This document shows, one piece after another, positions 8,865 to 18,163 of a DNA stretch of 64,000 bases. The first letter of the stretch is position 1, and every line of letters begins with the position of its first letter. The position numbers and the translations under genes are program-made. This DNA is from JACCTU01 sp963798985 (GTDB lineage Bacteria > Actinomycetota > Thermoleophilia > Gaiellales > Gaiellaceae). A model generated the notes under the pieces. It made no database searches. It was given only the letters and a program-made list of their open reading frames with translations, and was not told the DNA's origin. Location of the stretch: assembly GCA_963798985.1 (NCBI GenBank), contig CAWCVL010000009.1:389980-453979 (forward strand), written 5' to 3'.

Positions 8865-9827
8865 GCGGCCGCCCGGTACCCGGCGAGCAGCGCCTCGCCC
8901 GTCGCGCGCCACGTGAACCTGCGCGCGTGCTCGAGCCCCTTCGGGACGAGCTCCTCGCGCCGCTCGCGCGCCTCGTCGATCCCCTGCGCGATTGCAGTTG
9001 CGTCTTGGGGATCGACCCGCACGGCCGCATCGCCCGCCGCCTCGTCGAGCGACGGGTGGTTCGAGCAGACGACCGGCGTCCCGCTCGCCATCGCCTCGAC
9101 GACGGGCATCCCGAAGCCCTCGAAGCGCGAGGGGAAGACGAACACCGAGGCACCGCGGTAGAGCCGCGGCAGCTCGTCGTCCGTGACGTAGTCGACGACG
9201 CGCACGCCGAGCCCGTCGAGCACCTCGAGGTTCTTGCGCGGCTCGCGCGTGCCGATCGCGAGCACGTCGACGCCTTCTGCGCGCGGCCCGTCGGGCGTGT
9301 AGCGCTCGTCGACTCCCGGGTAGGCGACGCGCGGGCCGCACGCCGAGCCGCTGCTCGACGTCGCTCGCGGTGAACTCCGAGATCGCGAACAGGACGTCCG
9401 CCCGCTTCGCCTCGCGGTAGCTGCGGCCGTGGAGCCTGCGCGTGCGCCGGTGCGACCACTCGGGAAAGTGCAGCGGCGCGAGGTCGTAGATCGTCATCGC
9501 GCGCAGGCCACCGCGCTGCGGGACGTGGAGCCAGTCCGAGAGGTGGAAGACGTCGAAGTCGCCGAGGACGCGCTCGAGGCGTGGTCGCTTCACGGCAGAC
9601 CACGCCTCGCGCCACGCGTACGACACGGGCAACGTGCGCAGGTGGCGCTCGATCGGAATCCCGTCGAGCGACGCGTCGATCATCCGCGCCCCGCGCTCGC
9701 TCGCCGGCGCGAAGGCGACGACGTCGTCCGCGCCGGCCTCGACGAGGCCGCTCAGCATCCCGCGAATGTAGTTGCCGATCCCGGTGCGCGGGTGCGAGAG
9801 CGGCGAGACGTCGACGACGATTCTCAG
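8861..9827 (-). CDS. GT4 family glycosyltransferase (one frameshift; CTG start candidate)
   Basis: The N-terminal half begins with RIVVDVSPLSHPRTGIGNYI and includes TIYDLAPLHFPEW; the C-terminal half has LAIGTREPRKNLEV and PSRFEGFGMPVVEAMASG. A shift near 9325-9335 joins them: one GC unit appears lost from a GCGCGC run, after which the peptide would read on as a normal GT4. No ATG, GTG or TTG precedes the first conserved strand in frame; CTG at 9827, overlapping the upstream TGA as CTGA, sits exactly where Met is expected. There is no obvious Shine-Dalgarno, so translation may be coupled. Confidence 0.7.
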
Positions 9828-11871
9828 CGCGAGTAGCGGAACGAGTTGAAGTGGAGGCCGAGGGGCCGCGGGTCGTTCGGGCCGGGCACCGTGACCGGCG
9901 AGACGGCGAAGCGCGCGACGCAGCGGCCCTCGCACCGGCGTCGAGCGGCGCGACGAGACGTGCGGGCGGCCGTCCGGCGGAACCGTCGCCGAGACGCTCG
10001 TGCCGAGAACGCGCACACGCGAGGGCTCCTGGTAGAGGGCGGGATCGCTCTGCAGCGCGACGGCGACCGTCCCGCCCGCGCAGTCGAAGCGCGTGTACGT
10101 CACGCTCGGGCCCGACCACGTGTCGGCAGGGTGCAGCCCTTCGACGAGGGCAGCCTGGCGCAGCGGACGGTCGACCTCGTACAGGACGACGTTGCGCGCG
10201 CCGTCCTTCGCGACGACGTCGCCGACGAGCTCGGCCGACCCGTCGGTGAGGACGAACGGCACGTCGGGAGCGCCGTGCAGCACGCCGGTGCGGCGGTCGA
10301 GCGTCACCTTCGTCGCGGGCAGCCCGCCCTCCATCGGCGTGCCCGCGTAGAAGACCGGGCCGACGCTCCGGTTGAAGAACTCGTTCTGCCAGACCGAGAA
10401 GCGCGAGCCGTTGCCGGTCCAGAGCACGCCGACCTCGCCGCGCCCCGCCACGGCGTGGTCGATCCACTCGCGGTCCTGCTTGTGCATCCCCTCGGCGAGC
10501 GCGCCCGCAGCGGCGTACTCCATCCGCGCCGAGATCGGCCGGGCGACCGCCAGGAAGAACGCGAGCACGCCGAGCGGGAGCAGGATCGCCAGCCGCCGCG
10601 GCACGACGAGGAACGCGAGCGCGGCGAGGACCGAGCAGACGACGACCACCGCGACGACCTCGTCGAGCTCGACCCAGCGCTCGTGCACGCGCCACAGCGC
10701 GAGCATCAGCAGCGTGTCCGACTGGCTCGGCACGCCGATCAGCCGCTCGTAGGGGATCACCGCCGGCAGCGCCGCCGCGAGCACGGCCGCCGCGCCTGCC
10801 GCGAGCGGCGGCCGGGGCGCCCCCTGGTCGACCCAGACGAGCAGCCCGATCAGCATCAGCGGCGCGAGGTAGAAGAGGTTGCGCTCCTCGATCCGCTGCA
10901 CCGAGGGCAGCGACGCGAAGGCGGACACCTCGAGCAGCAGGAAGAACGACAGCGACGCGGTCGCGGCGAGGAACGGGCGCAGGCTCCGCGGCAGGCGGTT
11001 CCACAGCGCGAACAGCACGAGCAGCGCGGCGAACGGGAACACGCCCACGTAGAGGTCGAGCTCGGCGACGTGGTAGACGAGCCAGCGCAGCACCTCTGCC
11101 GGCTCGTAGCGCGTAGTCGCCGGCGACCGAGTACGCGCCGAGCAGGCCGAGCGGCGACTCTCCGCGCACGAGCTGGGCGACCAGCGCGACGAGCGCGGCA
11201 CCGCCGAGCGTCCCGTAGAGCACGCGGAACGAGCGCCACGTGCCGAGCAGGACCGGCGCGGCGACGATCGCCGGGAAGAACGCGAGCGCCTGCGCGCGCG
11301 TCAGGTACGCGACGACGCAGCAGCCGAGCAGGAGCAGCTGACGCGCGGGCGTCGGCCGCTCGAGCGTCAGCACGAACACGAGCACGACCGCGAGGAAGAT
11401 CGGGTAGAAGACGTTCTCGGTCATCACCTCGCCCGCGTAGAGGAGCGACGGCAGCGCGACCGCGAGCAGCGCTGCGAAGAGCGACAGCCCGACGGGGAGG
11501 ACGCGCCGCGCGAGGAAGTACGCAGGCACGGCCGCGAGCGACATCGCGACCGCGTTGATCGTCTTGACGGCGGTGTACGCCTGCGGCAGCGAGTCGAAGA
11601 GCACGTACGCGGGCGCGATCACGAGCGGGTAGACCAGTCCATATCCAGTTGTCGCGACGCCGCGGATCGAGAAGCCGTCGCCCGCCGCGAGGCCGCGCGC
11701 GAGCTCCGAGTAGATCAACTCGTCGACGACGATCCAGGGTGCGTCGATCCGGAGCGCGAAGAAGAGCCGCGCCACCGCCGAGACGGCGACGATCGCGGTC
11801 AGCCACGCCCAAACCGGGACGGCCCGGACGAGGGAGCGTGCCGGTGAGCCGGTGACGGCCCTAACGGCCAA
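9824..11871 (-). CDS. GT39/ArnT-like polytopic membrane glycosyltransferase (frameshifted)
   Basis: About 680 residues when restored. The N-terminal half has a hydrophobic helix, then WIVVDELIYSELARGLAAGD, with the acidic DE pair of the ArnT/PMT fold, followed by many helices. The middle is hydrophobic to about 10530. The last 230 residues are a soluble, extracytoplasmic region (GNGSRFSVWQNEFFNRSV) ending in FNSFRYSR. The same SVWQNEFFNRS-type motif is present in the protein at 1943-4182 as a WQMEFWNRS stretch, so the two are paralogues. Shifts lie near 11110 and 9935. The start is taken as TTG at 11871 because no other standard start fits. Confidence 0.65.
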
Positions 11872-13091
11872 GGCCGACCTCGCGGAGCGCCGAGCCGATC
11901 CCCTCTGCGTCCTCGAGCCCGACGTCGGCGGCGCCCTGCGCGACGTTGCGGAGCAGCTGCTCGCGAACCGCGGGGCCGCCGGCAGCCTCCTCGAACGCGC
12001 GCACGTAGAGGTCGGCGACACGGTCGAGCCCGTGCTCACTCGAGGCGTAGCTCCGGGCGGCCTCGCTGAACGACGCGCGGCGCGCGGGATCGTCGGCGAG
12101 CAGGAGCAGCGACGCGGCGAGCGTCTCCACCTCGCGCTCGTCCGGCGCGACCTTGAGCGACGACGCCGTCGGGAAGCTCTCCGTACGCGTCGACGTCGCT
12201 GACGACCAGCGGCTTGGCGAGCGAGAGCACGCGGATCGCGCCGGCGGAGGTCTCGCCCATCGTCGGCCAGCGGAGCGAGACGGCAATGTCGCACGCGGCG
12301 AGCAGCGCCCAGAAGCGCGCCTCGTCCACGTAGCCGTGGCGCTCGACCGCGTCCTCCAGCCCGAGCGCGGCGATCCGCCGCTCGAGCTCGAGCCCGGGCG
12401 TCTCCGGCCCGACCAGCAGCAGGCGCGCGCGCGGGTGGCGCGCGCGGACGACCGCGAACGCCTCGAGGAGCTGCGGGATCCGCTTGTTCGCGTTCAGGAA
12501 GCCGAAGCTGCCGATCACCGGGTCGCCTTCGACCGCAGCGCGCTCGGCGGGCGGCTCCGGCCAAGTGGGCATGGGGATCCTCCAGATCGGCCCGTCGAAG
12601 CCCGCGGCGCGCGCGCGGTCATGGACGTGCTCGGAGTGGACGATCAGGCCGTGCGCTCTCGCCAGGTCGAGCACCTCGCCGGCGAGCGGGAAGTCCTCGG
12701 GACGCGTCGACCAGAGCGGCGGCACGCAGCCGTCGACCACGCCGAGCGCGAGCAGGCGGCCGGGGAGGCCGGCGTCGCGCTCCATCGCGTTCAGGTAGCC
12801 CGCGACGTCCTTGCGCGCGAGCGTGAGCCCGGCGACGAGGTGGTGGAGCACGAAGTCGTGCAGGACGACGACGCCGGGCGTGCGCCGCAGCGCGTCGACG
12901 ATCCAGCCGTGCACGTCGGGGTTGTTGCCGACGTGGTAGACGGAGAGGTCGGTTCCGCGAGGCGGCTTCGTCGTCCCGCGCGCGGGCACGACCAGGTCGA
13001 CGCGGTCCTGCAGAGCCGGCACGAGGAGCGCGCTGTAGTCCGCGATGCCCGAGCGCTCGGGCGGCAGCGGCGAGTAGTAGGCGACCTTCAT
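11861..13091 (-). CDS. GT4 family glycosyltransferase (one frameshift)
   Basis: Starts at ATG 13091 with KVAYYSPLPPERSGIADY, a recognisable N-terminus of a GT4 subfamily common in actinobacterial glycan loci. The donor half has GSFGFLNANKRIPQLLEAF and later RWPTMGETSAGAIRVLSLAKP, the acceptor/donor Glu region with GETS in place of the usual FGE. A shift near 12160 looks like one inserted C in a GTCGTCGC run; after it the protein reads to TAG at 11861. The preceding GT4 is in the same frame with no stop between them, so these two may be one fused protein as written. Confidence 0.75.
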
Positions 13092-14114
13092 CGCGAGCAG
13101 CCGCTCGATCGCCGCGTCCCACGTCACGCGCTCGGCGACCGCTTTGCCGGCGCGCCCCCACTCCTGCCCTTCCGCCGGATGGTCGCGCAGGTAGCGCAGC
13201 GCCGTCGCGAGCTCGTCGGCCCGCGGCGCGGTCACGAGCCCGGTGCGGCGGTCGGCGACGACGTCGAGCGGCCCGCCTGCGTCCGTCGTCGTCACGACCG
13301 GCTTGCCGGAAAGGAACGCCTCGTAGGGGACCATCCCGAAGTCCTCGTCGACCGGCGCGTAGTAGACGGCGCCGCAGCGCGCGTAGAGGTCGGCGAGCTC
13401 CTCGCCGTCGACGCGGCCGCGGAACTCGACGCGGCCGTTGAGCTTGTGGCTCTGAGCCACTTGCTCGAGGCGCTCGCGGTCGGGGCCTGCGCCGGCGACG
13501 ACGACGCGGAGCGCTGGGTCGGCCGCGGCGGCCTCGAGCAGCAGGTCGACGCGCTTCGCCCGGTCGAGCCGGCCCACCGAGAGGACGAAGTCGCCGTACT
13601 CGTCGAAGCGGTAGTCGAGCTCCTGCGGCGGCGGGAGCACGACCTCGGCGTCGAGCCCGAGCGACGAGCTCAGGCGGTCGGCGACGTTCTGCGAGATCGC
13701 GAAGCGCTTCTCGGCCTCGCCGAGCGTCCGCCGGTCGAGCTCGTGGATCGCGCGGCGCGTCGCGCGGTCGACGGAGCTCTCGCCGAACTCCGCGAGCTCG
13801 GTGCGGTCGAGGTCGTACGCCTGGCGGAACTGGTGCACGAGCCAGACGCGCTTGCGCGGGTGGCGCACGGCGTAGCTCGGGAACTTCGTCGCGATCAGCA
13901 GGTCGACCTTGCGGCCCTCGACCTCCGTCAGGTCGAGCATCCGCCAGACGAACGCGCTCTCGAGCACGCGCTCGCGCGGGTACCACTTGAACGGCACGGT
14001 GACGAGCGCCGCCTGGTGCCCTCGCTCGTTCAGCTCCTCGGTCAGGCGCTCCGCGAGCACCTCGGCGCCGCCGTGCGCGAACGGCACCTGCGGATGCGTG
14101 ACGACGATCCTCAT
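13092..14114 (-). CDS. GT4 family glycosyltransferase, fused in frame to the next GT4 as written
   Basis: A GT-B protein of 341 residues from ATG 14114. The acceptor half has THPQVPFAHGGAEVLAERL; the donor half has VLSVGRLDRAKRVDLLLEA and EDFGMVPYEAFLSGKP, the EX7E-type motif. It ends at AIERLLA, where GT4 proteins normally end, but no stop codon follows: the frame runs straight into the Met of the next GT4. Every other junction of this operon is a four-base start/stop overlap, so a single missing or extra base could have removed the stop. Its own ATG overlaps the methyltransferase stop as ATGA. Confidence 0.75.
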
Positions 14115-15149
14115 CGGCGCGCGTGGATCGCGTAGTCGAGCGGCGCGAAGAGCACGTCGCGCGACGGGCCCCGTCGCGTCGCCGCGGTCGGGCTCGTGCA
14201 GATAGCGCGTCTCGACGTCGCGGAAGCCGGCGTGGCGCACGAGCTGCGCGAGCGTCTCGGGGACGAGCGGCTGCGCGTGCGTCAGGTCGGCGAAGTAGTT
14301 GCGGAGCGCGAACGGCGAGAGCGGGTTGATCGTCTCGGCGATCAGGACGCCGCCGACGCGGAGCTTCGCGCGCGCGAGCTCGAGGAAGCGGACGAGCGCG
14401 GGCGGCGGGAGGTGCTCGACGACCTGCCCCGCGAAGATCGCGCCGAGGCTCTCGTCGGGTTGCGCCTCGAGGTGCGCCAGCAGGTCCGCCTGCTCGACGT
14501 CGAGCCCTTCGCCGCGCGCGTACGCGACCATGTCGCCGTCGGCGTCGACTCCGCGCGCCTCGACCCCCGCGTCGCGGAGCAGCGCGACGAGCTCGCCGCG
14601 GCCGCAGCCGACGTCGAGCACCGGCGCGTGGTCTCGCAGGTCGTCGACGTAGGGACGCTGGCGCTCGCGCACGAGCTCGATCGGGCCGCGCATGCGGCTC
14701 TCGAAGGCGAAGTAGTCGGGGAGGGCCGCCGCGGCCGGCTGGGCGGCGACCGTCTGCTGCGACCCGGCGGGGCGACGCTCGAGCCGCAGGAGCCGCTCCT
14801 CGAGCTCGGCGATCAGCTTGCCGCGCGTGTCGCGGTCTGCGGAGACGCGGTCGAGCTCCTCGAAGAGCGCGTCGATCAGCTTCAGCGTCGCGTCGTTGAA
14901 GCTCCGCTGCTGCTGGGCGAGCGGCTCGACGTACCAGCGCATCGCCTTGCGGAGCACTTTCTTCAGGAACTGGACGGGCGGGCTCCCGTGGGGCGGGCGC
15001 TCGGCGGTGACGGCCCAGAATTGCTCGGCCGCGGACCGCGCGCGGGCACGCGTGCTGAGCTGGGAGCCGTTCGCCCCCCAGCGGAGCTCGTCGCGGAGTC
15101 GTTCGAGCAGGGCCTGGACGTCGACCTGCTCCGTGGGTGGAGCGGGCAT
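14111..15149 (-). CDS. Class I SAM methyltransferase with N-terminal helical region (frameshift at the end)
   Basis: First gene of the eight-gene operon, starting at ATG 15149. The first 160 residues are mostly charged and helical (coiled-coil-like around LIAELEERLLRLE). The catalytic domain follows: PVLDVGCGRGELVALL is SAM motif I, GVDADGDMV motif II, and QVVEHLPPPALVRFLE motif IV. It probably methylates a sugar of the growing glycan. In the last 20 codons the frame shifts near 14165; the other frame gives RDVLFAPLDYAIHARR and a TGA overlapping the next ATG. A TACACT element lies 7 nt upstream. Confidence 0.8.
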
Positions 15150-15156
15150 TGCGGAA

Positions 15157-15162
15157 AGTGTA
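15157..15162 (-). promoter_or_regulatory. Candidate -10 element of the 15149-6145 operon
   Basis: TACACT on the minus strand matches TANNNT and ends 7 nt before the ATG at 15149, fitting a leaderless mRNA for the eight-gene glycosyltransferase operon. Confidence 0.4.
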
Positions 15163-15204
15163 AGGAGGGCGTGGTTACGGCGCTGTTAGCGCGAAGATGC
15201 CCCC

Positions 15205-16265
15205 GTGATCGGAATCTCGCTCCTCACGCTGGTTCCCGGGGTCGTCGGGGGCTCGGAGACCTATGCCCGCGAGCTCTGCCGGGGGCTCGCGCGGGTCGGG
15301 GAGCTCGAGTACCGCGTCTTCGTGCCGACGATCGCCGAGGACGCCGCCGACGGGCTCGAGTCGCGGGTCGTGCGGGGGTACCCGGCGAGCTTCTCGACGC
15401 CCGGGCGGATGCGCGCGATGGCGGGCTCGCTCGTCCGGGGCGGGCGGCTGCGGCGAGAGCTCGGGCTCGACGAGCTCGACGCCGTCCACTTCCCGCTGAG
15501 CGTGATGCTGCCGCTCGTCGTCCGACCCGCCCGCGGCGACGACGATCCTCGACCTCCAGCACGAGTTCCTCCCGGAGAACTTCCCGCGCTGGGAGCTCGC
15601 GTACCGGCGCGCGCTCTACGGCGCGAGCGCCCGCAGGTCGCGGATCGTGATCGCGATCTCGGAGCACGCGCGCGAGACGCTCGTCGAGCGGCTGTCGCTC
15701 GAGCCCGAGCGGGTGCGCACGATCCACCTGGGCGTCGACCTCGAGCGTTTCTCGCCGGCCGACGTTCCGCGCGAGCCGTTCCTGCTCTACCCGGCGAACG
15801 CGTGGCCGCACAAGAACCACGAGCGGCTGTTCGAGGCGGTCGCGCTGCTGCGGCGCGAGCACCGCGACCTGCGGCTCGTGCTGACCGGCGAGCACGACCG
15901 AGGTCCCCGACTACGTCGACGTCCGCGGACGCGTGTCGCAGGACGAGCTCGTCGAGCTCTACCGACGCGCGTCGGCGCTCGTCTTCCCGAGCCTCTACGA
16001 GGGGTTCGGCCAGCCGGTGCTCGAGGCGCTCGCGTGCGCGTGCCCGGTCGCGTGCTCCGACCTGCCGCCGCTCCGCGAGGTCGCGGGCGAGGCGGCGGCC
16101 TACTTCGACCCGCTCGACCCCGAGTCGATCGCGGCGGCGACGCTCGAGGCGATCGCACGCGGTGGCGCGTCCGGCCCGGAGCGCGCGTCGTTGTTCACGT
16201 GGGACGCGTGCGCGCGGAAGCACGACGCGGTCTACAACGAACTGGTCTCCGCCGGCCGCGTCTAG
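15205..16265 (+). CDS. GT4 family glycosyltransferase (two frameshifts)
   Basis: The start is GTG at 15205. The N-terminal part has PGVVGGSETYARELCRGLA, the acceptor-side Gly-rich loop. A shift near 15530 leads to LDLQHEFLPENFPRWE and ISEHARETLVERL; a second near 15905 leads to PSLYEGFGQPVLEALACACP, with the EX7E motif, and a normal end at 16263. Total length modulo three fits two single-base insertions. The restored protein is about 353 residues, usual for GT4. It is divergent from the operon at 15149, and the two starts are 55 bases apart. A perfect 23-base palindrome covers its stop codon. Confidence 0.75.
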
Positions 16266-16282
16266 GGACCTGGTCCCTAGAC
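16260..16282. repeat. Perfect 11-1-11 palindrome over a stop codon
   Basis: The arm GTCTAGGGACC is followed by a single T and the exact reverse complement of the arm. It includes the TAG stop of the GT4 gene at 16263-16265. It may be a bidirectional terminator for this convergent pair (there is no T tract), a protein-binding site, or one copy of a dispersed palindromic repeat; a related copy starts about 114 bases further on. Confidence 0.7.
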
Positions 16283-16378
16283 AGCGCCCGAAGGGACAGG
16301 TGCGGTCGCCAGCTCGTTCGACGTTGAGGTCGTGGGACCGCTTCGCTCCATCGTCTCCTGTCCTGGCGAGGCGTGGCT

Positions 16379-16393
16379 TGGGACCTGGTCCCA
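16379..16393. repeat. Second copy of the GGGACC palindrome (7-1-7)
   Basis: TGGGACC-T-GGTCCCA repeats the core of the palindrome at 16260-16282. The bases after each copy are also alike (AGAC, then GCG, CC, CGAAGG and a CAGG), so the duplicated unit is roughly 35 bases. GGACAGG at 16293 and its inverse near 16357 lie between the two copies. Confidence 0.6.
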
Positions 16394-16420
16394 GACGCGG
16401 CCTCGAAGGTCAGGAACGTG

Positions 16421-17418
16421 TCACGGAGGTGTGATGCTGCCGGCTCGCTCGGCTTCGCCGCGCAGCCGCTCGAGCTCGGCGTCGACCATGCAGCTGGACG
16501 AGCCCCTCGAACGACACCGTCGGCTCCCAGCCGAGCTTGCGCTGCGCCTTCGTCGGATCGCCGACGAGGTTGTGGAGCTCCGCCGTGCCGCGCTGGAGCG
16601 ACTCGTCGATGTGCACGTACTCGCGCGAGTCGAGCCCGACGTGCTCGAACGCCGTCTCGACGAGGTCGCGCACGGAGCGCGTGATGCCGGTCGCGACGAC
16701 GTAGTCGTCGCCCTCGTCCTGCTGCACCATCAGCCACATCGCGCGCACGTAGTCGGCCGCGTAGCCCCAGTCGCGGCGCGAGTCGAGGTCGCCGAGCCAG
16801 AGCTCGCCCTCGAGCCCGAGCGAGATCGCCGCGGCGGCGTGCGCGACCTTGCGCGGCACGAACTCGAGCGGGCGTCGCGGCGACTCGTGGTTGTAGAGGA
16901 TCCCGGCCGACGCGTGCAGGCCGTAGCGGATGCGGTACGAGCGGACGATGAAGTGCGCGTACGCCTTCGCGACGCCGTAGGGCGTGAGCGGCGAGAGCGG
17001 CGTCTCCTCGGTCTGCGGCGACTCGCGCGGCTCGCCGAAGATCTCGCTCGACGACGCCTGGTAGAAGCGGATGGTCGAGTCGACCTCGCGGATCGCCTCG
17101 AGCAGCGCGGTCACGCCGACGGCTGCGAGCTCGGCGGTCAGCACGGGCTGCTCCCACGAGGCGGGCACGAACGAGCCCGACGCGAGGTTGTAGACCTCGT
17201 GCGGCCGGGCCGCGCGCAGGGCACGGACGAGCGCGAGCTGGTCGCTCAGGTCGGCCTCGACGAGGTCGATCCGCTCGCGGATCGGCTCGAGGTTCGGGTA
17301 GCTCGCGCCCGACGCGCCGCACGATCCCGGAGACGTCGTAGCCCTGGTCGAGCAGCAGCTCGGCGAGCAGCGAGCCGTCCTGGCCGCCGATCCCGGTGAT
17401 GAGCGCGCGCTTCTGCAT
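16421..17418 (-). CDS. gmd: GDP-mannose 4,6-dehydratase (two frameshifts)
   Basis: The N-terminus ALITGIGGQDGSLLAELLL is the Gmd NAD(P)-binding motif; QASSSEIFGEP, TPYGVAKAYAH (catalytic Tyr/Lys) and NHESPRRPLEFVPRKV are diagnostic of Gmd rather than of dTDP-glucose dehydratases. It converts GDP-mannose to GDP-4-keto-6-deoxymannose, the precursor of GDP-fucose and GDP-rhamnose. Near 17320 one GC unit seems lost from a GCGCGC run. Near 16490 a C is inserted just before the last 29 codons, which in the other frame end GSITPP and TGA at 16421. Start ATG 17418 has TATCAT 8 nt upstream. GDP-fucose synthase at 20813 is the natural partner. Confidence 0.9.
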
Positions 17419-17426
17419 CGGCGGCG

Positions 17427-17432
17427 ATGATA
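17427..17432 (-). promoter_or_regulatory. Candidate -10 element of gmd
   Basis: TATCAT on the minus strand matches TANNNT and ends 8 nt before the gmd ATG, as expected for a leaderless transcript. Confidence 0.45.
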
Positions 17433-17437
17433 GGCGC

Positions 17438-18163
17438 GTGGGGGCCCTGACCGACCAGCTACGGCACGATCCGCCCGGTCTGCACGCGGGCGGGTCGGAG
17501 TACTGGGGGCTCGCCTGGGAGGCGCTCGAGTGGCTCGAGCGCGAGGTGCGGCCCGGGATGGCGACGCTCGAGACCGGGTCGGGCGCCTCGACGCTCGTCT
17601 TCGCGGCGGGGGGCGCGGACCACGAGGCGGTCACGCCCGCCGCGGACGAGGAGGAGCGCTTTCGCGCGCAGGCGGCCGCCCGCGGGATCGACGCGTCGCG
17701 GGTCGCGTTCCACATCGGCCTCTCGCACGACGTCCTGCCGACGCTCGGCGAGCGCCCGCTCGACCTGGTGCTCGTCGACGGCGCGCACGGCTTCCCCTAC
17801 CCGACGCTCGACTGGTGGCACGTCGCGCCGCGGGTGAAGGTCGGCGGACGAGTGCTGCTCGACGACGCGTACATGCCGCCCGTTCGCGCGATCGTCGACG
17901 CACTCCGCGCGGACCCGTCGTGGGAGGTCGACGCGCCCGCGAGCTTCCGGACTGCCGTGGTGCGCAAGGTCGCCGATGCGCCGCCGTCGTTCGACTGGGA
18001 AGGCGGCGGCGCACATGAGCTTCGCGTACCTCCCGCCGCGCGCGCGCGTCGTCGCGTCCGCGCGGCAGCGCGTGTTCTCGACCGCCTCGGACTGCGCGCC
18101 GTCGAGCTGGCGCGCGGCCGGCTCGCACGCGGCCTGCGCTTCCGCCAGCGAGCGAGGCGCTAG
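17438..18163 (+). CDS. Methyltransferase_24-like SAM-dependent methyltransferase (compensating frameshifts)
   Basis: GTG at 17438 is chosen because it lies outside gmd; the frame stays open upstream. The core has LETGSGASTLVFAA (SAM motif I) and DLVLVDGAHGFPYPTLDWW (acidic motif followed by a catalytic-site-like His), typical of the Methyltransf_24/CmcI-like group. Near 18010 the frame changes to HMSFAYLPPRARVVAS and near 18085 it returns, ending in an Arg-rich tail at 18163. Two opposite indels would explain this. It probably modifies a sugar or lipid-linked intermediate. The stop overlaps that of the convergent flippase by a few bases. Confidence 0.65.
   Translation: MGALTDQLRHDPPGLHAGGSEYWGLAWEALEWLEREVRPGMATLETGSGASTLVFAAGGADHEAVTPAADEEERFRAQAAARGIDASRVAFHIGLSHDVLPTLGERPLDLVLVDGAHGFPYPTLDWWHVAPRVKVGGRVLLDDAYMPPVRAIVDALRADPSWEVDAPASFRTAVVRKVADAPPSFDWEGGGAHELRVPPAARARRRVRAAARVLDRLGLRAVELARGRLARGLRFRQRARR

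Noticed and set aside
12153..14135. 660-codon plus-strand open frame opposite the GT4 genes
   Set aside because: Low-complexity Arg/Asp/Val composition with no domain; the minus-strand frame encodes recognisable GT4 proteins.
16260..16282. Rho-independent terminator
   Set aside because: The stem has a one-base centre and no T tract follows; a related 11-1-11 palindrome also occurs inside a gene. A terminator role is possible but not supported enough to call.
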